Source: JAGPHI01 sp036641735 (GTDB lineage Bacteria; Bacillota; Clostridia; Oscillospirales; Ruminococcaceae). Taken from it: a stretch of 5,633 bases of DNA. Of the stretch, positions 1 to 5,633 are shown piece after piece. The stretch spans positions 1 to 5,633 of the forward strand of contig JAVWEG010000098.1 of the NCBI GenBank assembly GCA_036641735.1, read 5' to 3'. Every line of letters begins with the position of its first letter. Positions within the stretch are counted from its first letter, which is position 1. The notes under the pieces were generated by a model. The model worked only from the letters and a program-made list of their open reading frames with translations. It was not told the DNA's origin and did not search any database. Made by a program: the position numbers and the translations under genes.

Positions 1-2120
1 AGAGGGATACATATCGCATTGTAAAAAAATGCCCAAAATAAGTTTTCTTTAATATTTACAAGTACCTTGCGTGATAAGTGAATAGCGGTGACGGCATCAA
101 GCAAATCGCTTTTCATCAGCACGATATCGGCACTTTCTATCGCTATATCCGTACCTGCGCCTATAGCTATGCCCACATCTGCACGCGCTAGTGCAGGAGC
201 ATCATTTATGCCGTCTCCTACCATAGCTACTCGCTTACCTGCCTTTTGCAATGCGGATATCTCTGCTTCTTTACCACTTGGCAATATGCCTGCCACTACG
301 CGCTGTATGCCTAATTGCGATTGCACTGCACGCGCTGTGCGCTCATTGTCTCCTGTAAGCATCACCACCTCTATGCCTAGCCTTGTAAAGGCACTTACGG
401 CTTCGGCGCTTGTGGGTTTTAGTGTATCTGCCACTGCTATAATGCCTATCAATTTACCATTTAAAGCAAATATAAGCGGTGTTTTGCCGTCATCTGCAAG
501 CTGCTCTGCTTTAGCCTTTGCAGTGCCTAAAGGAATGTTTTCGTCTAACATATATTGCGCGTTGCCGCCTATTAAATGAGCGCCATCGATATCGCAGGAT
601 ATTCCTCGTCCTTGTGTGGCAATGAAATTATTTGCTTTTAAAAGCGGCTTTGAGTTCTTTTCTTTTATTGCTTCGGCAAGAGGATGCTCACTTTTGTTTT
701 CTAAGCTCGCTGATAGCTGCAAAAGGTCGCTTTCGCTGATATCATATGCAAAAATATCGGTAACGCGCGGTTTGCCCTCGGTGAGAGTGCCTGTTTTGTC
801 TAATACCACGGTGTCAATACTATGTGCAGACTCTAAAGCTTCGCCCGATTTTATCAATATTCCGTTTTCAGCCCCTTTACCTGTACCTACCATAATAGCT
901 ACAGGAGTGGCAAGCCCAAGTGCGCACGGGCAAGAGATAACAAGCACTGATATTGCTATGGAAAGTGCAAATTCTGCCGTAGCACCGAAAAATAGCCATA
1001 CTATTCCTGCGATAATCGATATACTTATTACAGTAGGCACAAAAATGCCGGATATTTTATCGGCTAATTTTGCAATAGGAGCTTTACTTGCACTGGCTTC
1101 CTCTACAAGACGTATTACCTGCGCTAAAGTGGTATCATTGCCTACTCGTGTGGCGCGTAGCTTTATAAAGCCTGTTTTATTTATAGAAGCAGATACTACC
1201 GTATCACCTGCAAATTTTTCTATTGGCATACTTTCGCCTGTAATAGCCGCTTCGTCAAGGGCTGCGTTTCCTTCCAGTATTACACCGTCTACAGGCACGC
1301 TTTGCCCTGAACGCACTATTACAATATCGCCGCTTAGTACTTCGCTTGCAGGGATAATAAGCTCTGCGCCGCCGCGCTCTACAGTGGCTGTTTTTGGTGC
1401 AAGATTTATAAGCTTAGATATTGCTTCGCTTGTTTTACCGCGGCTTTTGGTTTCAAAATATTTGCCGAGCGTTATGAGCGTTAATATAGTGGCGGCAGAT
1501 TCAAAATATAAATCGCTGTGATATTGTGCCACAAGCGCCATATCACCAATACCAAGCCCGTACCCTATGCGGCATATTGCAAATACACCGTAAGAAAGTG
1601 CCGCGGCAGAGCCTATAGCTATAAGGCTGTCCATATTAGGCGCAAGACCTATAAGTGCTTTAGTGCCTGAAATGTAATATTTGCGGTTTATAAACACAAT
1701 CGGAATACATAATAAAAGCTGCGCCATAGCAAAGCTTACAGCATTTACGTGTCCCGAAAGGAAGCTTGGCAAAGCAAGACCTACCATATGCCCCATAGAA
1801 ATGTACATTAATGGCACAAGAAATGCAAACGACACTATTAAGCGTGTGCGCATTGCCTTTAGTGTATTTGCCTCTTGCTCAATAGGCGCAGATGCTTTAT
1901 CGAATTTTTCATTTGGCAAATATGCGCCGTAGCCTGCTTTTTGCACAGCTAAGATAATGCTGTCTTGCGACAAGGTATCTTGATATTCGGCTTCCATACT
2001 ATTTGTAAGCAAATTTACGCTTACGCGCTCTACACCATCTAGCTTAGATATGGCTTTTTCTATATGGCTAGAGCAAGCAGAGCAGCTCATACCTGTAATG
2101 TTAAATTTTTCTTTATTCAT
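1..2120 (-). CDS. copA: Cu(I)-exporting P1B-type ATPase CopA, 3' end cut by window edge
   Basis: This is a membrane pump that exports cytoplasmic Cu(I) using ATP. I translated the minus strand from the ATG at 2120. The frame stays open for 706 codons to the edge, so the stop and the last membrane helix lie outside. Residues 5-68 form one heavy-metal-binding domain with GMSCSAC (10-16). Four hydrophobic segments follow (about 93-113, 127-145, 163-185, 203-222), then the actuator domain with TGE (294-296). Helix 6 carries CPC (397-399). The P- and N-domains show DKTGT (phosphorylated Asp441), SEHP (His479), MLTGDN (587-592) and GDGINDAP (635-642). The final helix has N693-x6-Y700-N701-x4-P706, the Cu(I)-subgroup signature, which with CPC argues for Cu(I)/Ag(I) rather than Zn/Cd. 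A modest Shine-Dalgarno, AAAGGG (2126-2131), lies 5 nt before the ATG. ATA appears to be the commonest Ile codon. No frameshift was seen. The MxxSS motif expected in helix 8 cannot be checked here. Confidence 0.96.
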   Translation of the reverse strand, partial: MNKEKFNITGMSCSACSSHIEKAISKLDGVERVSVNLLTNSMEAEYQDTLSQDSIILAVQKAGYGAYLPNEKFDKASAPIEQEANTLKAMRTRLIVSFAFLVPLMYISMGHMVGLALPSFLSGHVNAVSFAMAQLLLCIPIVFINRKYYISGTKALIGLAPNMDSLIAIGSAAALSYGVFAICRIGYGLGIGDMALVAQYHSDLYFESAATILTLITLGKYFETKSRGKTSEAISKLINLAPKTATVERGGAELIIPASEVLSGDIVIVRSGQSVPVDGVILEGNAALDEAAITGESMPIEKFAGDTVVSASINKTGFIKLRATRVGNDTTLAQVIRLVEEASASKAPIAKLADKISGIFVPTVISISIIAGIVWLFFGATAEFALSIAISVLVISCPCALGLATPVAIMVGTGKGAENGILIKSGEALESAHSIDTVVLDKTGTLTEGKPRVTDIFAYDISESDLLQLSASLENKSEHPLAEAIKEKNSKPLLKANNFIATQGRGISCDIDGAHLIGGNAQYMLDENIPLGTAKAKAEQLADDGKTPLIFALNGKLIGIIAVADTLKPTSAEAVSAFTRLGIEVVMLTGDNERTARAVQSQLGIQRVVAGILPSGKEAEISALQKAGKRVAMVGDGINDAPALARADVGIAIGAGTDIAIESADIVLMKSDLLDAVTAIHLSRKVLVNIKENLFWAFFYNAICIP

Positions 2121-2141
2121 AATAGCCCTTTCATTATACAG

Positions 2142-2162
2142 TACCCCCACCCCGTGGGGGTA
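2142..2162 (-). promoter_or_regulatory. CsoR-like copper operator upstream of copA
   Basis: A perfect inverted repeat has 8-nt arms, TACCCCCA (2142-2149) and TGGGGGTA (2155-2162), around a 5-nt spacer. A G/C-tract palindrome bounded by TA steps is the known form of operators bound by CsoR, the Cu(I)-sensing repressor that commonly controls copA in Gram-positive bacteria. The site begins 7 nt downstream of the predicted -10 box, so a bound repressor would cover the transcription start. Copper binding by CsoR would release it and allow copA expression. No csoR gene is in the window, so the cognate regulator is inferred. The same palindrome would fold as a GC-rich hairpin at the 5' end of the copA mRNA. 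Confidence 0.75.
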
Positions 2163-2169
2163 TACAAAC

Positions 2170-2198
2170 ATATTAACACTGTATAAAGCTATTGTCAA
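2170..2198 (-). promoter_or_regulatory. Sigma-70/sigma-A-type promoter of copA
   Basis: Read on the minus strand, TTGACA (2198-2193) is a perfect -35 box. It is followed after exactly 17 nt by TAATAT (2175-2170), a good -10 box. The predicted start is near 2163, giving a leader of about 43 nt and placing the CsoR-like palindrome at +1. The -35 box lies about 30 nt past the comM stop codon, so copA has its own promoter although it is close to comM. Confidence 0.8.
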
Positions 2199-2218
2199 TA
2201 ATTAATGCAATAATTATT
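2196..2218. repeat. Short AT-only direct/inverted repeats at the copA -35 region
   Basis: CAATAATTA occurs twice (2196-2204 and 2208-2216) with a 12-bp period. The second copy overlaps the palindrome AATAATTATT (2209-2218). On the minus strand this also gives an inverted repeat, AATAATTA / TAATTATT, with a 6-nt loop. The first copy overlaps the copA -35 box. With no G or C in the inverted-repeat arms and no U-tract after it, this is unlikely to terminate comM transcription. It may be an UP-like AT-rich element or chance. Confidence 0.35.
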
Positions 2219-2227
2219 CACGGGGCT

Positions 2228-3754
2228 TTACGTATTCCAATATTTTTTGTCAAGATTGCGATATTGTATTGCCTCGCTGATATGCTGAATATCTATTTTT
2301 TCACTGCCGTCAAGGTCGGCTATTGTGCGGCTTACTTTTAAAATGCGGTCGTACGCACGGGCGGAAAGTCCCATTCGTTCAAATGCGGCTTTCATTATTC
2401 TGTCGGCATCTTTAGTAAGGCGGCACACGCGGCGCAGCATAGCACTCGGCAATTGCGCGTTGCACGCTATGCCTGTGCCTTTATAGCGCAAGGACTGTAT
2501 ATTGCGTGCCGCAAGTACACGTTTTGCTATTTCACAGCTTTTTTCGCTTTGCTCATCGCTCGATATATCGGAATATTCTACAGGCTGTACTTCTAGGTGT
2601 ATATCTATACGGTCCAGTAACGGGCCTGATATTTTTTGCAAATATCTATCGATTGAATATTGTGTGCAGGTGCAGCTGCGTGTAGGGTGTCCGTAATATC
2701 CGCAGGGGCAAGGGTTCATCGCGGCTATCAGCATAATGCGGCAGGGGAAAGTGGCTGTGCCTGCCACACGGCTTACGGTAACGGTGCCGTCCTCCACGGG
2801 CTGGCGCAATATTTCAAGTGCATCGCGATGAAACTCGGGCAATTCATCTAAAAACAATACTCCGTTATGGGCAAGGCTTATTTCACCCGGGCGCGGCACA
2901 CTGCCGCCGCCTGATAATCCGGAGGCGCTTACCGAATGATGCGGCGCTCTGAATGGGCGCTGAGATACAAGCCCCTCACCGCGTTTAAGGTTACCTGCTA
3001 CGGAATATATTTTGGTGGTTTCGAGCGCTTCTTCACGAGTGAGGGGCGGCAATATACCGGGCAAACGCTTTGCCAGCATACTTTTACCTGTGCCGGGAGA
3101 GCCTACCATAATAACGTTGTGTCCGCCTGCCGCGGCTATCTCTAAAGCGCGTTTTGCTTCAAGCTGTCCGCGCACATCGGCAAAATCGAGCATATCTTCA
3201 AGAGCTGTATTTCCAAAAGGAGTGGGTACGGCAGGAGTAAGTAAGCATTTACAAAGCAGATGCGATACTGCATCTTGAGCCGTATTTACAGGATAAATGG
3301 TTACTCCCTCTACACTAGCCGCTTCTATTGCATTTTCATTTGGCACAAATATTGTGGTAATTCCGTTATTTTTAGCAGCTATTATCATAGGCAGTACACC
3401 ATTCACACCACGTACAGAGCCGTCTAGCGACAATTCACCGATAAACGCGATATCACTTGCAGGCTCTTTTATCTGTTCGCTTGCGGCAAGTATTGCCAGT
3501 AGCACAGGTAAATCGTATACAGGGCCTGTTTTTTTGATATCGGCAGGCGCAAGGTTAATGGTAATGCGGCTTACGGGATATGTAAATCCAAGATTTTTAA
3601 GTGCGCTGCGCACACGGTCGGTCGCCTCTTTTACAGCATTATCGGGCAAGCCCACTATTGCAAATTGCGGCAAGCCGCCGCTGATGTCTGCCTCTACACT
3701 CACGGCAAACCCCTCAAGTGCATATACACCGAGACTGTTGATTTTGGCAAACAT
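2228..3754 (-). CDS. comM: YifB/ComM-family Mg-chelatase-like AAA+ ATPase
   Basis: This 508-residue protein is full length for the family (about 500-510). The N-terminal part (about 1-165) is the ChlI-like fold, including FAIVGLPDNAVKEA and a GPVYDLP loop. The AAA+ core follows, with Walker A GSPGTGKS (218-225), the PHHS segment (271-274), Walker B FLDELPEF with Asp303-Glu304, and SGPLLDRIDIH (376-386). A four-cysteine motif, NPCPCGYYG then CTC (Cys349, 351, 361, 363), could bind metal. The C-terminal Mg-chelatase domain carries LSARAYDR (463-470). In Gram-negative bacteria ComM is a hexameric helicase that promotes branch migration during natural transformation. The role of the clostridial orthologue is less certain, and no competence genes are in the window. 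Despite the family name, it does not suggest tetrapyrrole synthesis. The ATG at 3754 has only a weak Shine-Dalgarno (AGAGTG, 5 nt spacing). An in-frame stop at 3776-3778 and the conserved MFAKINSLG-like opening support this start. Confidence 0.95.
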   Translation of the reverse strand: MFAKINSLGVYALEGFAVSVEADISGGLPQFAIVGLPDNAVKEATDRVRSALKNLGFTYPVSRITINLAPADIKKTGPVYDLPVLLAILAASEQIKEPASDIAFIGELSLDGSVRGVNGVLPMIIAAKNNGITTIFVPNENAIEAASVEGVTIYPVNTAQDAVSHLLCKCLLTPAVPTPFGNTALEDMLDFADVRGQLEAKRALEIAAAGGHNVIMVGSPGTGKSMLAKRLPGILPPLTREEALETTKIYSVAGNLKRGEGLVSQRPFRAPHHSVSASGLSGGGSVPRPGEISLAHNGVLFLDELPEFHRDALEILRQPVEDGTVTVSRVAGTATFPCRIMLIAAMNPCPCGYYGHPTRSCTCTQYSIDRYLQKISGPLLDRIDIHLEVQPVEYSDISSDEQSEKSCEIAKRVLAARNIQSLRYKGTGIACNAQLPSAMLRRVCRLTKDADRIMKAAFERMGLSARAYDRILKVSRTIADLDGSEKIDIQHISEAIQYRNLDKKYWNT

Positions 3755-3785
3755 AGTGTCACTCTTTTCATAAAATTATGGATTA

Positions 3786-3814
3786 ATAATAACATTTATA
3801 TTAAATATATGCAA
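3786..3814 (-). promoter_or_regulatory. Candidate extended -10 promoter for comM
   Basis: On the minus strand TATTAT (3791-3786) is preceded by TGT, giving an extended -10 motif (TGn-TATTAT). A weak -35, TTGCAT (3814-3809), lies 17 nt upstream. The predicted start near 3779 leaves a leader of about 25 nt. The gap is very AT-rich, so other alignments (for example TTTACT with TATAAA) are possible. A promoter is expected here because metK ends in a terminator just upstream. Confidence 0.4.
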
Positions 3815-3823
3815 ATAGTAAAC

Positions 3824-3843
3824 TTGCGGATATATTGCCGCAA
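3824..3843 (-). other. Small hairpin following the metK terminator
   Basis: TTGCGG (3824-3829) and CCGCAA (3838-3843) are perfect 6-bp complementary arms around an 8-nt loop. On the minus strand the hairpin comes just after the U-tract of the metK terminator and is itself followed by a broken T-rich run. It could be a backup terminator or an mRNA 3'-end structure. The short stem makes chance possible. Confidence 0.3.
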
Positions 3844-3846
3844 TTT

Positions 3847-3896
3847 AAAAAAGCAAATGCCAATGCTATATGCTTTCACATTTCGCATTGGCATTT
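3847..3896 (-). terminator. Intrinsic terminator of metK
   Basis: Perfect 12-nt inverted arms, AAATGCCAATGC (3855-3866) and GCATTGGCATTT (3885-3896), enclose an 18-nt loop. On the minus strand the stem is followed after GC by six U residues (3852-3847). It begins 7 nt past the metK stop codon. The other flank is also T-rich on the plus strand, so the hairpin could work in both directions, though no plus-strand gene needs it. Confidence 0.85.
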
Positions 3897-3902
3897 TATT
3901 TA

Positions 3903-5042
3903 TTATTTTACAGCGGCAAGTAATTCGTCTTTTTTGTCTGTTTTTTCCCAAGCCACACCTAAATCTTCACGGCCCATATGCCCGTAAGCCGCTAAAGCGC
4001 GGTAGATAGGACGGCGCAAATTAAGTGCCTTTATTATTGCGGCAGGGCGCAGGTCAAACACCTTTTCAACGGCCGCTTCTATTTTCTCATCGGCTACAGT
4101 GCCTGTGCCAAAGGTATCTACTAATATGCTTACAGGCTCGGCTATGCCAATAGCATATGCAAGCTGCACTTCGCATTTTTTGGCAAGCCCCGATGCCACA
4201 ATGTTTTTCGCTACCCAGCGTGCAGCATATGCGGCACTGCGATCCACCTTAGTAGGGTCTTTACCCGAAAAAGCGCCGCCGCCGTGGCGGCCGTATCCGC
4301 CGTAGGTGTCTACTATTATTTTACGGCCTGTAAGCCCCGAGTCTCCCTGAGGGCCGCCTGTAACGAAGCGCCCTGTAGGATTAATATAATATTTTGTGTT
4401 CTCGTCTACCATTTCGCGCGGCAATACAGGTGTAATTACGTGTTCCATAATATCTCTGCGTAAGCCGTCTAACGCTATTTCAGGTGCGTGCTGGCTGGAG
4501 ATAACTACAGCTTCTATACGCTTAGGTACACCGTTATCGTATTCTATGGTTACTTGGCTCTTGCCATCGGGACGCAAATAAGATAAAATGCCGTCTTTAC
4601 GTACAGAAGTAAGGCGCTTTGCCAATGTGTGTGCAAGCGAAATAGGAAGCGGCATAAGCTCAGGAGTTTCATCGCAAGCAAATCCGAACATCATACCCTG
4701 ATCTCCTGCACCGCCCGGGTTTACACCCATTGCAATGTCGGGGCTTTGCTCATCTAGGTTTGTAAGCACGGCACAGGTTTCGGCATCAAAGCCATATTTT
4801 GCTCTTGTATATCCAATATCGGTAATAACATTGCGTACGATTTTTTGAATATCTGCGTAGCAAGTGGTGGTAATTTCGCCCATTATGTGTACAAGCCCTG
4901 TAGATACAGTGGTTTCGCAAGCTACACGGCCATCAGGGTCTTGCTCTAGGATAGCATCCAATATTGCATCTGAAATTTGGTCGCACATTTTGTCCGGATG
5001 TCCTTCAGTTACGGACTCGGAAGTGAAAAAAGTTTTTGCCAT
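3903..5042 (-). CDS. metK: S-adenosylmethionine synthetase (methionine adenosyltransferase)
   Basis: This cytosolic enzyme converts ATP and methionine to S-adenosylmethionine, releasing phosphate and pyrophosphate. SAM is the cell's main methyl donor. The 379 residues are close to the usual bacterial 380-400. Both family signatures are intact: GAGDQG (111-116, followed by MMFGFA) and GGGAFSGKD (254-262). The N-terminal SESVTEGHPDK (8-18) holds the catalytic His15 and Asp17. YINPTGRFVTGGPQGDSGLT (219-238) leads into GRKIIVDTYGG with Arg240-Lys241, which bind the phosphates in the family. The C-terminus has the conserved YGHMGRED and WEKTDK segments. The start is fixed by GGAGGT 8 nt upstream and by the conserved MAKTFFTSESVTEGHP opening. 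The gene stands alone with its own promoter, a SAM-I riboswitch leader and a terminator. Its own product should therefore switch it off by transcription attenuation. I see nothing abnormal in the protein. Confidence 0.98.
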   Translation of the reverse strand: MAKTFFTSESVTEGHPDKMCDQISDAILDAILEQDPDGRVACETTVSTGLVHIMGEITTTCYADIQKIVRNVITDIGYTRAKYGFDAETCAVLTNLDEQSPDIAMGVNPGGAGDQGMMFGFACDETPELMPLPISLAHTLAKRLTSVRKDGILSYLRPDGKSQVTIEYDNGVPKRIEAVVISSQHAPEIALDGLRRDIMEHVITPVLPREMVDENTKYYINPTGRFVTGGPQGDSGLTGRKIIVDTYGGYGRHGGGAFSGKDPTKVDRSAAYAARWVAKNIVASGLAKKCEVQLAYAIGIAEPVSILVDTFGTGTVADEKIEAAVEKVFDLRPAAIIKALNLRRPIYRALAAYGHMGREDLGVAWEKTDKKDELLAAVK

Positions 5043-5050
5043 AATTCAAT

Positions 5051-5056
5051 ACCTCC
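5051..5056 (-). promoter_or_regulatory. Strong Shine-Dalgarno of metK
   Basis: GGAGGT on the minus strand lies 8 nt before the metK ATG, an almost ideal ribosome binding site, and it decides the start. Its first G is the last base of a small AT-rich inverted repeat, CAAATA (5056-5061) / TATTTG (5067-5072) with a 5-nt loop. The repeat is probably too weak to block ribosomes. Confidence 0.85.
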
Positions 5057-5097
5057 AAATAATAATTATTTGAAAACAAATGAACAACTTTCGGGGG

Positions 5098-5131
5098 AAT
5101 AAAATAAAGCGTCCGATAATACCGGACGCTT
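5098..5131 (-). terminator. Riboswitch expression-platform terminator of the metK leader
   Basis: On the minus strand AAGCGTCCG (5131-5123) and CGGACGCTT (5115-5107) form a perfect 9-bp GC-rich stem with a 7-nt loop, followed by a U-rich tract (UUUAUUUU is read from the end of the stem). A competing antiterminator pairs ACCGGA (5149-5144), part of the 3' side of aptamer helix P4, with TCCGGT (5126-5121), part of the terminator 5' strand. An inner GCTT/AAGC mini-hairpin can form between them. Without SAM the antiterminator should form and metK be transcribed. With SAM bound, P4 and P1 hold the 5' partner and the terminator forms. Confidence 0.92.
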
Positions 5132-5136
5132 AAAAG

Positions 5137-5228
5137 CTTATCTTCCGGTTTCCCGCAGGATTTGGCACCAAACTACTACGTAGGTTGCCGGGCTTCACAG
5201 GGCCTGTCCCTCTGCCACTCTTGATAAG
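5137..5228 (-). ncRNA. SAM-I (S-box) riboswitch aptamer controlling metK
   Basis: The minus strand shows the conserved S-box elements in order. They are the P1 5' strand CTTATC (5228-5223), AGAGTGG, GAGGGA, GGCCC, TGAAGCCCGGCAACC, GGTGCCAAATCC, a P4 hairpin with a GAAA loop, and the closing GATAAG (5142-5137), which pairs with CTTATC over 6 bp. The GAAGCCCGGCAACC core and the GGTGCCAAATCC junction are hallmarks of the SAM-I class. Binding of SAM to this leader RNA causes early termination before metK, giving end-product feedback. Its position between a strong promoter and a terminator, 95 nt before the metK ATG, fits the standard Gram-positive arrangement. Confidence 0.97.
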
Positions 5229-5250
5229 TTGTTATTCTATTTTCATATTA

Positions 5251-5279
5251 ATTGTACAATTTTCGACAATAAAAGTCAA
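5251..5279 (-). promoter_or_regulatory. Sigma-70/sigma-A-type promoter of the metK leader
   Basis: On the minus strand TTGACT (5279-5274), a 5/6 match to the -35 consensus, is followed after exactly 17 nt by TACAAT (5256-5251), a 5/6 match to the -10. Transcription should begin near 5244, about 16 nt before P1 of the riboswitch. The -35 box lies about 19 nt after the ribU stop codon, so metK is its own unit, but no terminator separates it from ribU. Confidence 0.82.
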
Positions 5280-5297
5280 TATAATTATTTGCAAAGT

Positions 5298-5633
5298 TTA
5301 AAACGATTTATTTGGCTTTGCATTTATACTGCTGATGTATTTGTGCAGATAAACGCTTATTTTTTTGTAAACTATAAAAGTAAGCACGGCAACCACAGTG
5401 CCTTTAAGCAAATTAAACGGTACTATGCCTAAAAGTATATATGTGCCAAGCGATGTAATAGCAGGATTTACGGCACTGCAAGTAGCGATTACGGCTTCAA
5501 GCGGCATATGATATGCAACGGCATAAAACGGCAATAATATAAAATAATTGGCAAGTGTACCCATTACCGTAATGGAAATTATGCTTGCAAAACAAGCGAT
5601 AACAGCTTCTTTTTTAGTTTTGTTTTTGCGGTA
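5298..5633 (-). CDS. ribU: Probable riboflavin ECF-transporter S component RibU, C-terminal half
   Basis: RibU is the membrane substrate-binding subunit of an energy-coupling-factor transporter that imports riboflavin. It works with the shared EcfA/A'/EcfT module, which is not seen here. The frame is open to the window edge, giving the last 111 residues; the start lies outside (the family is about 190-200 residues). The fragment opens with a basic loop, YRKNKTKKEA, then a long hydrophobic stretch running into GTLANYFILLPFYA, which resembles the ANYF-x-LPxYA segment of RibU proteins. Next come a loop with MPLEAVI and NPAITSL, and a last helix beginning IVPFNLLKG and ending FIVYKKIS, also RibU-like. 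The tail is short and basic. The N-terminal helices, with residues that contact EcfT, cannot be examined. Another ECF S component is possible but less likely. Internal methionines at 5564 and elsewhere are not true starts, because the reading frame and the similarity continue upstream. Confidence 0.8.
   Translation of the reverse strand, partial: YRKNKTKKEAVIACFASIISITVMGTLANYFILLPFYAVAYHMPLEAVIATCSAVNPAITSLGTYILLGIVPFNLLKGTVVAVLTFIVYKKISVYLHKYISSINAKPNKSF

Noticed and set aside
616..1521. A long plus-strand open frame (301 codons) opposite copA, and another at 88-579
   Set aside because: They are antisense to a copA frame with every P-type ATPase motif in order. Their predicted proteins are low-complexity, rich in Ser, Ala and Ile, and have no recognisable domain. 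They arise from the codon bias of copA.
1..2120. copA as a truncated pseudogene
   Set aside because: The frame is uninterrupted and all motifs are intact up to the last visible residue. The gene is cut only by the window edge.
2133..2138. A perfect TATAAT close to the copA start as the -10 box
   Set aside because: The 17-nt upstream position is filled by the G/C-tract palindrome and no -35 box is found at a usable distance. It would also leave almost no leader. The TTGACA-17-TAATAT pair is much better.
2150..2160. G-quadruplex in the G-rich copA leader
   Set aside because: Only two adjacent G runs exist on the minus strand, which is too few for a four-run quadruplex. The palindrome explains the G runs better.
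3297..3773. Plus-strand open frames opposite comM (also 2502-3278)
   Set aside because: They overlap a full, motif-complete comM on the other strand and have no ribosome binding sites or recognisable domains.
3903..5073. Plus-strand open frames opposite metK (4099-4305, 4396-4581, 4864-5073)
   Set aside because: They are shadows of the highly conserved metK frame, without independent support.
5229..5432. Plus-strand open frame of 67 codons opposite the end of ribU
   Set aside because: It covers the metK promoter and the end of ribU, is AT-driven in composition, and resembles no family I recognise.

Overview
The window looks like an ordinary stretch of chromosome from a low-to-moderate-GC Gram-positive bacterium, most likely a member of the Clostridia (Bacillota). 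The grounds are an S-box (SAM-I) riboswitch with an intrinsic terminator in front of metK, an ECF-type riboflavin transporter gene, consensus-like sigma-70/sigma-A promoters, a CsoR-type copper operator, and heavy use of the isoleucine codon ATA. The genus cannot be fixed from the sequence alone.

All four protein genes lie on the minus strand, so transcription runs from high to low coordinates. In that order they are: the 3' half of a probable riboflavin ECF-transporter S component (ribU, 5298-5633, start outside the window); the metK control region (promoter 5251-5279, SAM-I aptamer 5137-5228, antiterminator/terminator switch about 5101-5149, strong Shine-Dalgarno 5051-5056); metK, S-adenosylmethionine synthetase (3903-5042), closed by an intrinsic terminator (3847-3896); a complete YifB/ComM-family AAA+ ATPase gene (2228-3754); and a Cu(I)-exporting P1B-type ATPase gene, copA (2120 down to the window edge, last part missing), with its own promoter (2170-2198) and a CsoR-like palindromic operator at the predicted transcription start (2142-2162). 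The copA frame is open from its ATG to the edge with no stop or frameshift.

The genes do not form one pathway. They are neighbouring units: vitamin uptake, SAM synthesis under SAM feedback, a DNA-processing ATPase, and copper detoxification under probable copper-responsive repression. No clear GC-rich terminator follows ribU or comM, so some readthrough (ribU into metK, comM into copA) is plausible. metK is well insulated at its 3' end.

No stretch longer than 300 bases lacks a gene. The non-coding gaps are 2121-2227, 3755-3902 and 5043-5297, and most of their bases are accounted for by the control elements listed. I saw no mobile element, CRISPR array, tRNA or rRNA, and no sign of a new biological system. 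The points most worth a second look are regulatory: the copA operator placed at +1, and the mutually exclusive structures of the metK riboswitch.
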